Positions 49,083 through 62,096 of a stretch of DNA of 64,000 nucleotides are shown one piece after another. The notes beneath the pieces are model-generated. The model ran no database searches. It was given only the letters and a program-made list of their open reading frames with translations, and was not told the DNA's origin. The first letter of the stretch is position 1, and every line of letters starts with the position of its first letter. The stretch is from Ifrita kowaldi (lineage: Eukaryota; Chordata; Aves; Passeriformes; Cinclosomatidae): positions 998,254 through 1,062,253 of the forward strand of contig VZRS01012612.1 of assembly GCA_013398055.1 (NCBI GenBank), read 5' to 3'. The position numbers and the translations under genes are program-made.

Positions 49083-52000
49083 ATGAACTGAGGATTAGAG
49101 TGCAATTTGTGCAATGAATAATCATTATCAAAGCAGATAAGTTAATTCAAGCAATGACGACCTAAAAGAAAAATTCATTTGGGGCCATATGAACAGCTCT
49201 ATTAAAATAATAGTAAATAAGTTAACAGAAATTTTTTAATTCTATAGATGTTCAATCCAAAAATATCTGGCCTCTCAGTTTTCATTCTGCATTGCTGCTT
49301 CTCTATCAGTCTTTAGTCTCTAGCTGTGCAGCCCATGTAGTCATGTACTGTTTTAAAGGCTGAATTTATAGCTTCAGCTGTTGTTGTTCTGAGGTATTAG
49401 TCAAAGACTGGGCTTTTTTCTTGGAATCTCTGCAAACTGCTAACAGTAAATCTACTTTTGAATTATTCTGATGCATTACTCAATTAAAAGCGTAGGGTCT
49501 GATCAGGTAGGTGCTTATTCAAGTTTACTTTCAACGGATCCACTCTGCAGTGGTTGCGTAGCCAGAGTGAATCTTATATTCACTTGTAAGTATCTACATG
49601 GCTGAACCAGTATTTCTAATAAAAATGGTGAAGACAAGTATATTGTATATTTATTTGTAGCCAGAAAGAAAAGGGGAAGAGGGGCACTAAAGTACCATAA
49701 AGGGATCTAGTGTGAAAGCTTTGTAAACATTTTAAGGTGTGTGAAGTTACGTTTCTCACCTGTTTTTTTATATGATATGTGCTTTCATTTTGTAATGAGT
49801 TCCATTTTAGTAGAACTAACAAGATATGGGTAATTCTTAGGTAATTAAAACTGTGTGGTTCATGGAACAGTGCTCCACTTAGGTAATACTGGTTTGCCTT
49901 CCTTATATTGTGGAGTTAAAATTTGACTTGTTTAAGGAGATCTTTCTTAAACTTGAGGTTGGCTTTGAGAGTACTTTTGTTAAAATAAACATGATCTGCA
50001 GAGAGCTCTCACAGAAACACTTTTAAAAGTCGCCACCACTTCTGCAATGTCTTTAGAAATGTAATCGGACAGATGGATGTGCTGGATTGGCACTGTAAGT
50101 GTCTTTGCTCTGAGAATAGTATCAATAGCTATTAATAACTGGGAAAGTCTCTCCAGGTAAATTAGTGAGTAGCGACCTTATAGCTAAGGAATATATATGT
50201 TGTTAAACTAAAAAGAAAGATTTTCTAAGTATTTATTTTGAACCTAACATGAACGCAGGGAATTGCAAAAATCATGTATTTTAGTAATGTAATACTTTCT
50301 CTAAAAGTAATTTTAAAAGCAGAGATAGTCACCATTGTACTGTTTCAGGATTTCTCTAGGTGAATGTCAAAGTGACTGTGCTATGCATTTGCTTGCCTCT
50401 TTTTAAAGTTTGTACTTCTTGGGGAAAGAAAAAAAAAAGATCATAGGCTACGTAATATGCAGGAAATGGAACCATCTAAAATCTTCTCTATCAGAAAGGA
50501 AATGCTGAACCATGTTTAACAGAAATGCTTGCCTATTAAAACAATTACAGTACGTTTCTCAAAGGTTTCTTGTGATTTTTAATGCTAGAACACCATCACT
50601 GCAACCTTACTTATTGAAATTCATCTTCACTTGCCATCCATATTTCAGTATAGGTTAATTATGTCCTCTTTGGACATTGCCAGGCAGGATATTCAGTCCT
50701 TTTCACTGGTCCTGCTGTTTTTCTTGCTTTGAAGGAAGAAATCAAAGAGATTTATGTGTGTATTTCTTGTTTATTTCCCCACTGAAAGAATTACATCCTG
50801 CAAAGGTAGGTACCTCAGGGCAATTTCAGTTATTTTTATATATATATGAATAATAATATATATACTTACATATAATATGTACATAAACATATAAATATGT
50901 AAGTTCTTCTGTTTCTTGTCTTTGCAAGGTGAAACTTTAGAACATATATACACAAAATGACAGGAAAGCCTTGTGTATATACATATTACCTACTATTTCC
51001 TTACATAACAATATTTTCTATCAGGAACATGTTAGCAGATGCCTTAGTCTAGGCTGGATTCATTTTTGCTATAAAATGCAGCCCTAAGTGCTTGTTCTAA
51101 AACTTTTCCCTCCTTGCTAAAAGAGCACTGTACTACAGGCTGTGCCATCACAGCAGACATTTTATTTGTGATCGAATTAGAATCTGGGTCTTGGGATTTG
51201 AAAGACAAACGCATTAATCCTCTGAAAGATTCAGTCAATCTCTGTCAATTCTAATCAGGTAAAGGCATTGGTCTTTTTGCTTCAAAGCAGTTAGAGGGAT
51301 TTTTTTTTTTTTTTAATTCAGGGAGCTGGCCTTTTTATTTCAAACTTATTTCATCTTTCAGGTAAAATTGTCCCTATTCCATGTGAAATACTGAAGGATT
51401 TAATGCACTCATATGTCCCGTTAGGCTATCACAGTTCTCTGTAATTTGCAGAAATCTTTTGTGGTCATCAGCACCAGCTAGTAAGTAGGACACAAAATTA
51501 TGCTGGTTTTGCTAAAACAGGTTGGGGTATGGGAGGGAGGAAGGTGTTGGGGTAGCTTGGAATGTTTGTCACTTGAACAGATGACTTGAGATAGTAAATT
51601 TATCTTGGTTTGAAAGAGAGCATCTGAAAAGAAATTTGGAGCAAGGGTCTGCATTTTATTGGGTTTTCTGTGTGGAACATGGACAAGCAGGCTTGCCAGG
51701 TAAACTGAAATGAAATTAGTTTTGTAATACCTTCTGTGCAATAAAAATGATACATGGAGTTGACTTATAATGCAACAAGTTACTTTGCATTATCCAGGAG
51801 AGATCCTGTGATGAAAAAGTTCTGTGATTAATAGTATCACGTTTTCTGATGCCACAGTACTAGTTAAAAATGATCATATGCAGAGGCTCCTAGATGCCCT
51901 TAAAATAAATGTAAGGTGATGTTTGTAGTTAGCACAGTAGAACAGACTCTTCTACTGTTTTGGCCAGGAGGTACTCCAGAACTGAATTCCCTTCCGTATT

Positions 52001-54834
52001 CCCTCTCATAGAAGTATTTTGTGTTTGAAGTGTAATTACTTGTCCTAGGAGAGATCAGGCCCCCAAAAGGCAATGTTAGATTCCCTGGGCAGTGTGTTAC
52101 AAGATTTGTATCAGTAATATATATTTTTCCTATAACTACTTCAAGACTTGTCTCTGAGATGTGGTGGCTCACTGTCCAAAAACCTGTTGTAGAGGGAAGG
52201 TAACAGGCTGAAACCACGCTGTGGAAGAGTAATGGCAGCTTCTCAGGTGCTCCTATGTTGTTGTCAGAGTTAATGAAATATATCTCTTGGTTTTCTCCAG
52301 TGAAGTTCTTCAATTTATAGTATTTGTGGAAAGGAGGTGGAAGAATTGTTTACAGTGCTGATGAGGTGTGAGGCAAAGCCTGCTCTCAGCTGGATTCTAA
52401 TAGAAGTTGTCACTTTGTCTTTCCTTTCACCCTCTAGTGAATCCTCATTCTTCCATCTAGAAGTCTAGAAATCTTTGTCTCCTGCCACAAAAAGAAATCT
52501 GGAATAGGTCATGGTTTCCTGTTTTCAGCAGTGGGTGGTAACATTCACCTCCTGGGTAAAATTCAAACCTTCCTCTTTCACATTTCTTTGTATTGCCACT
52601 TCAGTATATGAGATACCATGAAACACTGTGTTAGAAAATAGAAGACAGATTCTCTAATGTGTATTTTCCTCTTTATCCTCTTCATGTTGCTTACTGCAAG
52701 AAGCCTGGGAAGGCAACTGTGTCTCTTGCCTCACCTGTTGTTAGCTCTTTGTATGCTGCAGTGAAGGGAGATATGGATTTGATTAAAGCATGTCACTGAT
52801 TGACTATTCCCAGAGCTGTATCTTAACTGACACCTTTCTTCCTGTTTCATGATGAGTCCTTGCCTATTACTTGGTATCAGGTAGATGGTGAGGTTCTCCT
52901 TTTTCTTTTCTTTTTTTAGTGCTGTTATCTTTTCTTTTTAAATTCAGATTGGTAGAGCAATTGCTAAAAGCAAGAAGGAACTGAAGTGTAAAGGATATAA
53001 GAGTGTAATAATTGCAATGCAGTAGTGATTTAAATTCAGTAGGTGGTATTCTGTGTGGTTTCAGGAGCTTGCTGAAAAGTTAAGCAATAACTGTCTTCTC
53101 TCACTCTGTTCAGTCCTCTTTTACTGCCTGTGTTTCTACAGCCAATCTATCTGACTTTTTGGCACTCCTCCCTGTAGTCCTTGCCCTGTCTTGACCTTGG
53201 CTTCTTTTGGTGGCCGTGGCCACGCGGTTGAATTCCATCATTCTGGCAGCATCAGTGTCCTTTCTTGAGGTTTCCATGCATTAGGATGAATTCTCTCTTC
53301 TGGTGTTAACAGCCATCATGGAAGCAGCTAGGCTTCTCGTTCTTATTTTCCACTTCTTTTTAGGCCTCCTAGCATCTTGGAATGTGCAGCTTAAATATTA
53401 AATCATCTGGAAGTAAGAAGAACCTGTGTTCTGCACACTCTCTTTCCCTAGATCACAGTACTTGTTTATTAGGAATAGAGGGCCTCATGAAATTCGTTCC
53501 TAAAATTAGGTTCTAGTTTATGGCCTTAAGAACAACAAAGAAAATGAGAAAGAAGTGTAGGAGAACTAATGGCAGCGCTGTTCTGTACTTTCCTCACTGC
53601 ACTGAAGTTCCTCATTTTCTTGATGAGAAGGGTTTTCTAAACTACTGGTTGTATGCCTGGGGTCACAAATTAATTTATGGTGTAGGAATTTTTCATGGTC
53701 TTTGACTGAGAGTTCTCTAAAAGAAACTTGTCCTCTAGGTAAATCTCTGGGCAGCTGCATTTGTGAGTTTACCCCCAGCTGACTGAAGGCAGGTTTTTTA
53801 GATGTTTGAGCTTCCCAGGGAGCCCTGTGATGTGATTTCTATGTGAACTGTAACTGCCCTAAGCATCTAGAAAATAATCCACTTAGTATCATAGAGCTGT
53901 GCAGTATCTGAAGTTCTGATAGTTATGAAGAAGTTACCTTTTATCTCTTGTTACAACTTGATATTAGCCTTCAGGACGGGGTGGGGCATGTGACACACGG
54001 GACAACACGGGCACTAAGTAAGGAGGTGTCACTGCAGTCTCGGGTCCCTCCTCTAGCAGAGCTGTCTTCTAATCCTAGATGTCACTGGTTCATCAGGCTA
54101 AGACTGCTTTTTTCGTACTGATCCAGAACTTAATATAGCATATTCTCAGCTCTGAAATATGTGTAATGTAACTGGATCCTGTGAGTGGCTGAAGGAGGCT
54201 GTAAATAAAACCTTTGTTTTCCATATGGCAGCACAGATTGACTAGAACCATCCCTTTTGAAATCTTTTATTTGGTTGTTTTCTGGTAACATTTTTAAAAT
54301 TCTATCTGAAACATGAGACTGACCTACAGCGAACAGCAAAGGTTATCATCATACAACCTGTATAAAATTGATAGGAGACTTTCTAGTGCCTAATTTTAAA
54401 CTAATAAAAGCTACTGGTTTTATCAGTATTTTGCCAAATTTGTGTATCTTTCATTTGCAGTGGTGTTGAATATTTGGTTATACTGCCACTGCAGTCACAA
54501 TTCATCATAAGCAAAATTTGTTTGGGGGGATTAGTGGGTTGATTTGTGTTTGGGCTCATGTGATTCTGTTTACTTTATTGTTTTGGATTGTAGAAGTGGA
54601 CAACAGAGCTTGAATGACATAATGAATCTCTGTGTGAGGTAATGTGATATAGTGGGGTTTTTTTAAAACTGTTTTCTTTAACCTTCCTAGAAAGAATGAG
54701 TGCATTGTGTTTCTACTGTCTGATGCAGCTATTCCAGGAGAAAATAATACTTAGCAAACTCAATGCTTAAAGTGATGATGGAATATATTTTATTCAGACT
54801 TTGTTGACTCGTTCTGTTTGCTTCACTCCCCCAG
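49083..54834 (+). other. ELOVL4: ELOVL4 intron 1, last part
   Basis: AT-rich with a TA-rich stretch at 50835-50905 and a T run at 51300-51315. No gene or familiar repeat was recognised. The intron ends with a pyrimidine-rich acceptor, CACTCCCCCAG at 54824-54834. Confidence 0.6.
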
Positions 54835-55022
54835 ACAAACGTGTTGATGATTGGCCCTTGATGCAGTCTCCATTTCCAACACTGACTATAAGCACTATTT
54901 ATCTCCTCACTGTCTGGCTGGGCCCCAAATGGATGAAGACGAGAGAGCCCTTCCAGTTACGCTTCCTGTTGGTTGTTTACAACTTTGGAATGGTTCTGCT
55001 CAACTTCTTCATTTTCAAAGAG
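54835..55022 (+). CDS. ELOVL4: ELOVL4 coding exon 2 (residues 34-96)
   Basis: This 188-bp exon completes Asp34 and encodes residues 35-96. The residues DKRVDDWPLMQSP and LGPKWM are signatures of the ELO family's N-terminal part. Two hydrophobic spans fit the first two membrane helices: about 48-63 (TLTISTIYLLTVWLG) and about 76-95 (RFLLVVYNFGMVLLNFFIFK). The loop between them contains REPFQLR, conserved in ELOVL4. Acceptor CCCCCAG|ACAAAC and donor AAAGAG|GTGTGT are both canonical; exon length and phases (1 in, 0 out) equal those of mammalian ELOVL4. About three-quarters of residues match the human protein as I remember it. An open frame extends either side of the exon but its ends are intron. 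Confidence 0.95.
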
Positions 55023-58000
55023 GTGTGTATGCCCTCTTGCAAGAGGGAATTCTTACTGAGGTTTGAGGATGTCAAAATGAAAATGATGTTGCATATTCTT
55101 GATGTGTATTGAGAGTGAATGTTTTGGACAGAATTTTAAAGATATGTTTGCCTTGGAGGTGAGTATTTCTATAAATAGGTAGTTTCTGTTTGAGAATAAT
55201 TGCACTAAATGAGTCTATAGACAGAATTTGTGTTTGAGGTATTCCAAGTTCTTAGATTTATGTTAGTCTAAATACTGGAGAGAATAATATCTGTAGATTT
55301 AACACTTGTAACTGGTACTTTTAAAAAAAATCTTAATAATCCTAAAGGGTATCAGAATGTATCTTGTTGGAAATTGAGCTTTCAATGTGTTTATAATTTT
55401 TAGACATTCAGATGTCTGTTGTCTGTAGTGAGGAAAAGTATCTTGTCTGTAAGTTATCTTTAAGAATAAAAACAAAGTGAACTGTATCTTTAAATAAAAA
55501 AAAGGATACAGACTTCTGATATTTGTTTTGCAATGTTCTGAGTGTGTTAATTGTAATACATTTCAGTGTTGCTGCATTTTTCCTCTGTTGGATTTTCTGG
55601 ACAGAGGAAATGAGTAGTAACACTGCAGTGGATCAGCTGTGTAGAGTATGTAACTGGGATTACTTAACAGTTTGGTAATTATTATTCAAGGATATGATGC
55701 TGAGTTTATGCTGCTGTGACTGCTCATGTGGATCAGGAGTTGTCTTCCTGGAAGACCTCTGATCATAGATTTGCAAAATCTGTTTCCAAAAGTAAGCAAA
55801 TGAACAGAGCAGTTGAAATTACAGCATTGCAGAACTGTCTGGTCTGTTCTGTACTTTTCCCAGGAAAAAATGGCATATCTGATGATGATCTGCATTTTGA
55901 CCCTTTCCCAGAGCTCCTAGCATAAAATCATTAATCATAAAATGATTTCAGCCTCTCTTTAAGACATGGTTTAGTAACATTTTAGCCATCACACCTTAGT
56001 TATCATTTTGTCTAAATTGTCTTCTTGGCCTATTCAACTAAGTAATAAAGTACAACAGGTACAAAAAAAATTAATGCTGACATGCAAGCATAGTTGAAGG
56101 AAGAGATTAAATCCAATCATCTTGGCAGGCTTAAAGTGAAACTCCTGAAATTAATTCTGCAATGTTACTGCCATGCCTGTCTTTTTCACTTACTCTTTTA
56201 AACCAGTTTGTTTTATCCATAAGCTGAATTCTACCAAACTTGCAGTCAAATAGTTTTCAAACCTATGTTCCTTTCAGGCTATGTGCTAGTAGCATTTCCA
56301 AGTCACTGAATTAACATAAAAATGAATGGGACTGCAAATACATATTTGTTGTTGATATGCTGAAAGCTCATAACTTTATACACAGAGGTTCTAGTTTCCT
56401 TCTCTCTCCTAATGGAAGGTTGTTATTCAGTGGATGTTAAGGCAATGGATACAGCATTTCCAGGAAGTGTCTTTTCTTGATCGTAGAGATTGATAAGAGG
56501 AAGGTGTTCAAGTTTCAGTTGTTCCCTTTAACGAGGCAACTTCTGCTTCCCTCTACATGAAGTTTACAATACCACTGTGCCACTGTTGAAATTCACACCA
56601 GTTTTAATGTAATTGCTTTGAGTAAAATGACACTGTTTGTATTTTGTGAGTGATTGTAAAATTTCCAGACGCTGCTAAGAACAGAATTTGAATATGAAAT
56701 GCCTTTAAATGTTATTTAAATAACCATCCTGATGGCAAGCTCTTTTGTTCATCTGTGGTAGCTTATATTAAATAGTAAGTCATAAAGCACTGCGAGTATA
56801 ATGCAAGACTCTCATACGTTGAATTCAAATTCAGGTCCAAATTTGGAGCAAATTTTGCTTAGAACATGCAGAAGTCACAAAGGAGTAGACCCTATTTTGC
56901 CACAAAATCATGAATTTCTTATTCTACTTCAAGGCAGTCTGGAGAAGTCAATTTACTGCCTTTTACCAAGGGAACCTTAGTTGAGTTATCCAGTAGGTCA
57001 CAGTAGAGAGTTTTTGGTTTCTGTAACAGTGCAAACTAAACTTTCCCTGCTCTTCTCTATTAGTACTGGATGTGCTTGTGCCTGTGTGGGACCACACTGG
57101 AGTTCCAGTTAGTTACAGTAGTTTGTAAATGGACTTAGATGATGCAGAAGTAGTTCAATTTCTTTTCTAGGGTAATTTCTGTGGACAGTTCTTTCATCTA
57201 CCTCCTTTACACACATGTGCAGCAAGTAAGTCCAGAGGTTCACAAGGCTTTGTATGTTGTATACAAGACAACACTTGTCTTTGCATCTGACTGCACTCCT
57301 AGTGCTGTGTGAAAGATGAGACACCAAGGTATACTCAAGTTCAGTCTGAATAAGATGCAAGTCAGGTTAGTGGTAAGAGTAGTCAGTGCCTACCCATGAG
57401 GGGTTTTTTTTTGAGATCTTTTTCTGTCACCCCAATTTACAGGTTTTATCTGCTCCACTGCTGTCTCTCTTTGGTCCTTAACAGAGTGGGATTACTCGGC
57501 TTTAAACATTCTTGGATCATAACATTTATGAATGTCGAGATTAGAAGTATTACTTGAACTTTGTACAGCTCTAGACAAGTGTACTTCTTTCCAGTGGGAG
57601 CTTGCTCAAATGTCAATTTTATCTTCTCCTGTCCAGGTTTTTGCAATGTGCTTGGTTTGGAGAGGCCCTACAGGAGCACTTCAATTGATTCAGGCCATTT
57701 TTGTTGGCACAAAATGGGGAACTTTTCTCCATCCATTTTCCCTCACCGTGTTTTGTGGGTGTTCAGCTTTGGCTGTTCAAAGTGTGGGGGTTTTTTTCTG
57801 GATTTTGATTGTTATACTGTGTTAAGAATTGTAGATCCAAGTTACCTAATCCCTGTCTCTTGAATAGTGTTCTCTTGAATCCATACTGGGAATAGCATTT
57901 CTGTCAATTGTAGTGAAAGCAATTAGATATTTTCTGTTTCTGAAGCTAGAGCCATCAGAAAGAATATTGGTGTCTGAATAGCTTAAGGTCATACTGGAAT

Positions 58001-58266
58001 TTGTTGTACAAGGCTCTAATTATCTAGGCAGATACATGCAGGGAAAAGTGAGTACTTTCTTTTTAATTTATGAGAAAAAAATAAGTGCTCTGTAACAACA
58101 GGTTTTTAGTACTAAATGTTGGCTTTCTTCAATTCTCAGGACTAATAAGAATATTTTAAGTATTTCTATTCAGGTAAGTTTGATGTAGAAAGAAATTTGC
58201 TGATAATTGTTATAAATGTGCTTTATGTATTATATTTGCCCTCATGTATGGCTTTAATATTTTCAG
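55023..58266 (+). other. ELOVL4: ELOVL4 intron 2
   Basis: A GT-AG intron of 3244 bp with nothing else recognised. It ends TAATATTTTCAG. Confidence 0.85.
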
Positions 58267-58347
58267 TTGTTCTTGTCATCAAGAGCTCGAGGGTACAGCT
58301 ATGTCTGCCAGACTGTGGATTACTCAGATAATGTTTATGAAGTTAGG
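58267..58347 (+). CDS. ELOVL4: ELOVL4 coding exon 3 (residues 97-123)
   Basis: This 81-bp exon encodes 27 residues. The core GYSYVCQTVDYSDNVYEVR closely matches the ELOVL4 segment preceding the central helices. Acceptor TTTTCAG|TTG and donor TTAGG|GTGAGT are canonical and both phases are 0, as in mammalian ELOVL4. The start of the exon (LFLSSRAR) is its most divergent part. The next exon, expected to encode the start of the central catalytic domain before the HxxHH box, was looked for downstream to 64000 and not found. The gene is therefore partial here. Confidence 0.95.
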
Positions 58348-61300
58348 GTGAGTATTTCTTTTTTGTATTTGTATATGAATGTGTGTAATATATAGCACTA
58401 CATGATGGTTTAAGCCTTGTCTGAAAGCAGTGTTTCCACAGCTGCCATGACTGTATCCCGTTACATCCTCACAGGCCACTTCAGGTTTGACTGCATTGTA
58501 CATAGCAGGTTTAATCAAAGTGCATCAGCATATTTGTGCTTTAATCTGACTGCTACAAGTAAGGGCAGTCTTAAAGATACCATCCTTGGTTTCACCCACA
58601 GTTGTACAATCCAGGGTAAACTTTGTGCACATACTTTGGTTCCTAGATTTGCTGAAGTTTGTGATACCAGGGTAACCACATTGAAGGTGGTGTGTTCTAG
58701 CTAGATCAAAGCAAGCGAGATTTGTCTGCTTATCTTGTGGTTGCACTTCACCCATGCTGGTGAGGCAACTCTTTGTCTCCTTTACCCATGTTTGGCTTTG
58801 TGAGGTCTTGCTGGCATTTGGCAAATGTATTATCAGTACATTTCATTGTATAATCTTAGATTTCAAATATCTGGGCTTTGGAAAACATCCAAATTAAAAG
58901 CAAAGTGCAGATACTTGTTCATTTTTGTAGTGCTGTTGATTAGCTCATGTACTAAACCTCATCGTCCAGCAGAGCTGACACTTGAGAATCTCTCAGCTGT
59001 TCTTGCAAGTTTCATGTACAGATTAGAACATGTTCCTGAAAATGCAGTGAAAGTATGGTATAGTCTAAGTGCATTATGTTTATAGCACAGTTTGAAAAAT
59101 GTCTATGAGGTGGCTGTTCATGGTTAGTGTTACTCAAAGGCTTGTGCATGTGGCAGGGGTGGTAGTGAGAACGAAAGGTTTGAGTCTTACACCTTATTTA
59201 TAATGGCTGATATTGCAGAACAGCTCTGTGTGTGGATTTTTATTGGCCTTATGGTAGTTGCCAGTCTTTCACCTTTGCCAGTACGGTGCTCTCACTATTT
59301 CAGTCACTAGAATGATGCTGTTAAAAATTTTGTTGAAAAACAAGATCTAGCAAAGTATAGCAAGTGCTTGACAGGTTTGGGGTTTTTAATAGATAAGCAA
59401 AATAGAATGCCCTTGTACTTAGGTGAATGACATTGAGGACTGGTGTGGCATATATTCAAAGAATTTTTATATTAGCTAAATACAAGCAGTATTCTGTTTC
59501 ATAGCCTCACTTTTAGGTGCACTTGTTCGTGGGAGGCAGTGGAGAGGTCAGACCTACTCAAAAGAATTATCATCCATTTTGTTTGTTATGACAAGCAGAG
59601 CATTATTATACAATGACATAACGGCAAAATGTCCTGAAGAATGTATATATACTATATAATATGTCCAGAAAGGAAGGATTGCTCTAGCAATATATACTCT
59701 TTTGAGTTCCTGACTTTTTAATATTTTTTTTAATTTTAAAAATTTTCTTTCCCTAAATTTGTGGATTTGCATAAAACTTATCTCTGAAGTTTTAAGTTGT
59801 AGCGTGTTCGGTTTGCAGCTGAGGGGTCAAGGAAGGAGGGAAAATTGAGTTCTCTCAAGTTGCTGCAGCAAATGTATGGTATGTAATCAGTCAAGATTCT
59901 TGTTTTGATCATTTTCTGGTAGTTCTTTTGAATGAATTCTCAGTTTAGGTAAATAAGTTGCAAGTAGAAAATGATGCTTTCCACTAGTGTACTTTGTCTA
60001 CCCAAGGGTTCTGGAATACATTTTCTGGAATACATTATACAGTATATTGCAGTATATTATGCTTTACAGAAAACGTATTTACAGTATATTATGCTCTGCA
60101 TTTAGAAGGTATGTTGCTTTTTGACACTGTCAGACAAAAAAAAAAAAAACCCAAACCCCAAACTTCCTCAAGATCTCTTTCAACATCTTTTTTCATAATA
60201 TAAACCTGCAAAAGCAATATTAAAATGTTTTTTCAGTTTTGAGTATAGAATTTGTAAGCATTTTAGCACATCTCTCACACCCTTTTAATAGATCTAGATG
60301 CTAAATGTCTAGCATTTATTGGCACCAGATTTGCTCTGCAGAGAGACGCTGCACTGCAACAGTAGAATCAATTACAGATGCAGTGACTGTGTTTGCAAGA
60401 GAATGAGTAAATAAATTCTGTGTTGCTCAGATAAAGAAAACTGGGACTAACTTACATGGAAACAGCACTGAGCGTAGAAGGCATGGAACATGCTCTGAAA
60501 AGCAGAGCTTCATATATGACTTTGATTTGGGGCTTTGAAATTTGGAACAAATATTGAGAAATGTGAAACTGATTGTATATAGTGGTTTAAATGGCAACAT
60601 AGGAGCCTTGGTAGGGCCTCTGTTTCTGGCTTTTTGGGAACATGCCACTGTGATATTGCCAACACATTGAGTGGCCTCTTTTGTCTAAAGCGCTTGATCA
60701 AAATAAGGGGTCAAGAAACCATCCTTTGTCCTTCAAAGTACTCCCTTGGAGAGCTCCCAGAAAGCAATTCAAAAAAAAAAGAAAAAAAAGTTTGGCTCTC
60801 TTGGATACCAGAGAATGTCTTTCTCTGCCTCTCCAACCTGCATCACGTTCAAGACAGTAAGTCAGTGATTTTAAGGGAACAGTGGAAAGGCATGTGGTGG
60901 CACTTCCCCTGTACAGTTTAGTAACACCAGCAGCCTGTAGCTCAGACACCTCTTAAGTCAGACATAGCCTCTTTGGCTTTGCCAGTTTTTAATGGGATAT
61001 TTTTCCATGTATTTGTCTGTATATTTTCTTCAACTTTATCAATCTTCTGGCTTTCACTGATGATTAACTGTGTAGGTAGTTTACACAAAATATGAAGGAG
61101 CTGGTCCTCCTCCTTACTATTTTGAACCTACCTACACCTGTTAATCTCATTCAGGCTCCACTGGCTGTTCTACAAGAAGCAATGGACAACTGGAGCAAGC
61201 AGGGATGAAAATAAAATTCCACAATTGCAGAAACATTGGCATAAATAAACTCCTTTGTGAAGGACTTACCTGATGGATGTAGTAGGCAGCCACCTTACTG

Positions 61301-61685
61301 ACTGCTGGCAGGAAGTTGAGTGGGTTTGTTATGAAAAAAAATAAAATGTTCATACTAGACAAGAAAGAAAAAGGGGAACAAATCTCTAAGAAAGTATTTA
61401 GAGGTATCTACAGATGTATCTTGGAAAAACTTTTTGGTAATAGCTTGAGAGTCAAAATAATAAATGCAAAGGGCTGAGGTATTAAATCCATGCTTTGTAG
61501 TACTCCTTTGGGAGCTTCAGTATTTGGAGTGAATGATTTTGTAACACTGTCTAGCTTAATGTATGTTAGTGTCTATGAGTAGTCATTTCCCCCTCTGCTT
61601 ACATTTGTGTATCCTTGTTTCCCAGATCGAAGTTCATCTATTTTATTAGCATTTCTGAAGAATTGGGAATTCAGGGCTGTGTGAA
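58348..61685 (+). other. ELOVL4: ELOVL4 intron 3, first part
   Basis: AT-rich intron. A small array of related units (ctggaatacatt twice and acagtatatt-like three times) lies at 60011-60095. Nothing else was recognised. Confidence 0.6.
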
Positions 61686-62023
61686 TGTAGCGGGTTGAAT
61701 TTGGTTTGGAATATGGATTACTTACTGATTTTTTGTGTGAGATAGAAGAATTAAAAGAAACAAAAAAACAAAGCAGGCACAAACTTTAAACATTTGTGAT
61801 ACAAAGAAACTGTTTTATTACTAACAGAATTAAACGAGAAAGAAAAAAAACTTAAGAAAGTTAAAACAAACCTCTCCCCTCCCTCCAGCACCTTTTTTTT
61901 TTTCACTCAGCTTGCACAAAAGACAACAGAACATGGGATTTCAGTCAGAGTTGCAGTTCTAAGTTTCTTTTTTATGCTTAAAGGGAAAAAGGGTTTTTCT
62001 TTGCTTTACGTGGTTCCCAAACT
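61686..62023 (-). mobile_element. partial retroviral LTR (antisense), cut by the gap
   Basis: It starts TGTAGCGGGTTGAATTTGG, resembling the antisense 3' end of an avian LTR related to the one at 42871-44498. TTTATT at 61814-61819 gives AATAAA on the minus strand. Similarity is blurred by divergence, and the element runs into unknown bases at 62024. The assignment is tentative. Confidence 0.5.
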
Positions 62024-62096
62024 NNNNNNNNNNNNNNNNNNNNNNNNNNNNNNNNNNNNNNNNNNNNNNNNNNNNNNNNNNNNNNNNNNNNNNNNN
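62024..62096. other. assembly gap (73 n)
   Basis: A run of n. The true length is unknown. It adjoins a probable LTR, a usual reason for assembly failure. Confidence 0.98.

Noticed and set aside
51900..52313. A 137-codon minus-strand open frame in intron 1
   Set aside because: No family resemblance and no supporting signals.
54801..54834. Start codon at 54801 in frame with ELOVL4 exon 2 as an alternative N-terminus
   Set aside because: The stretch is a normal pyrimidine-rich splice acceptor, and the exon 1 join restores the conserved residues.
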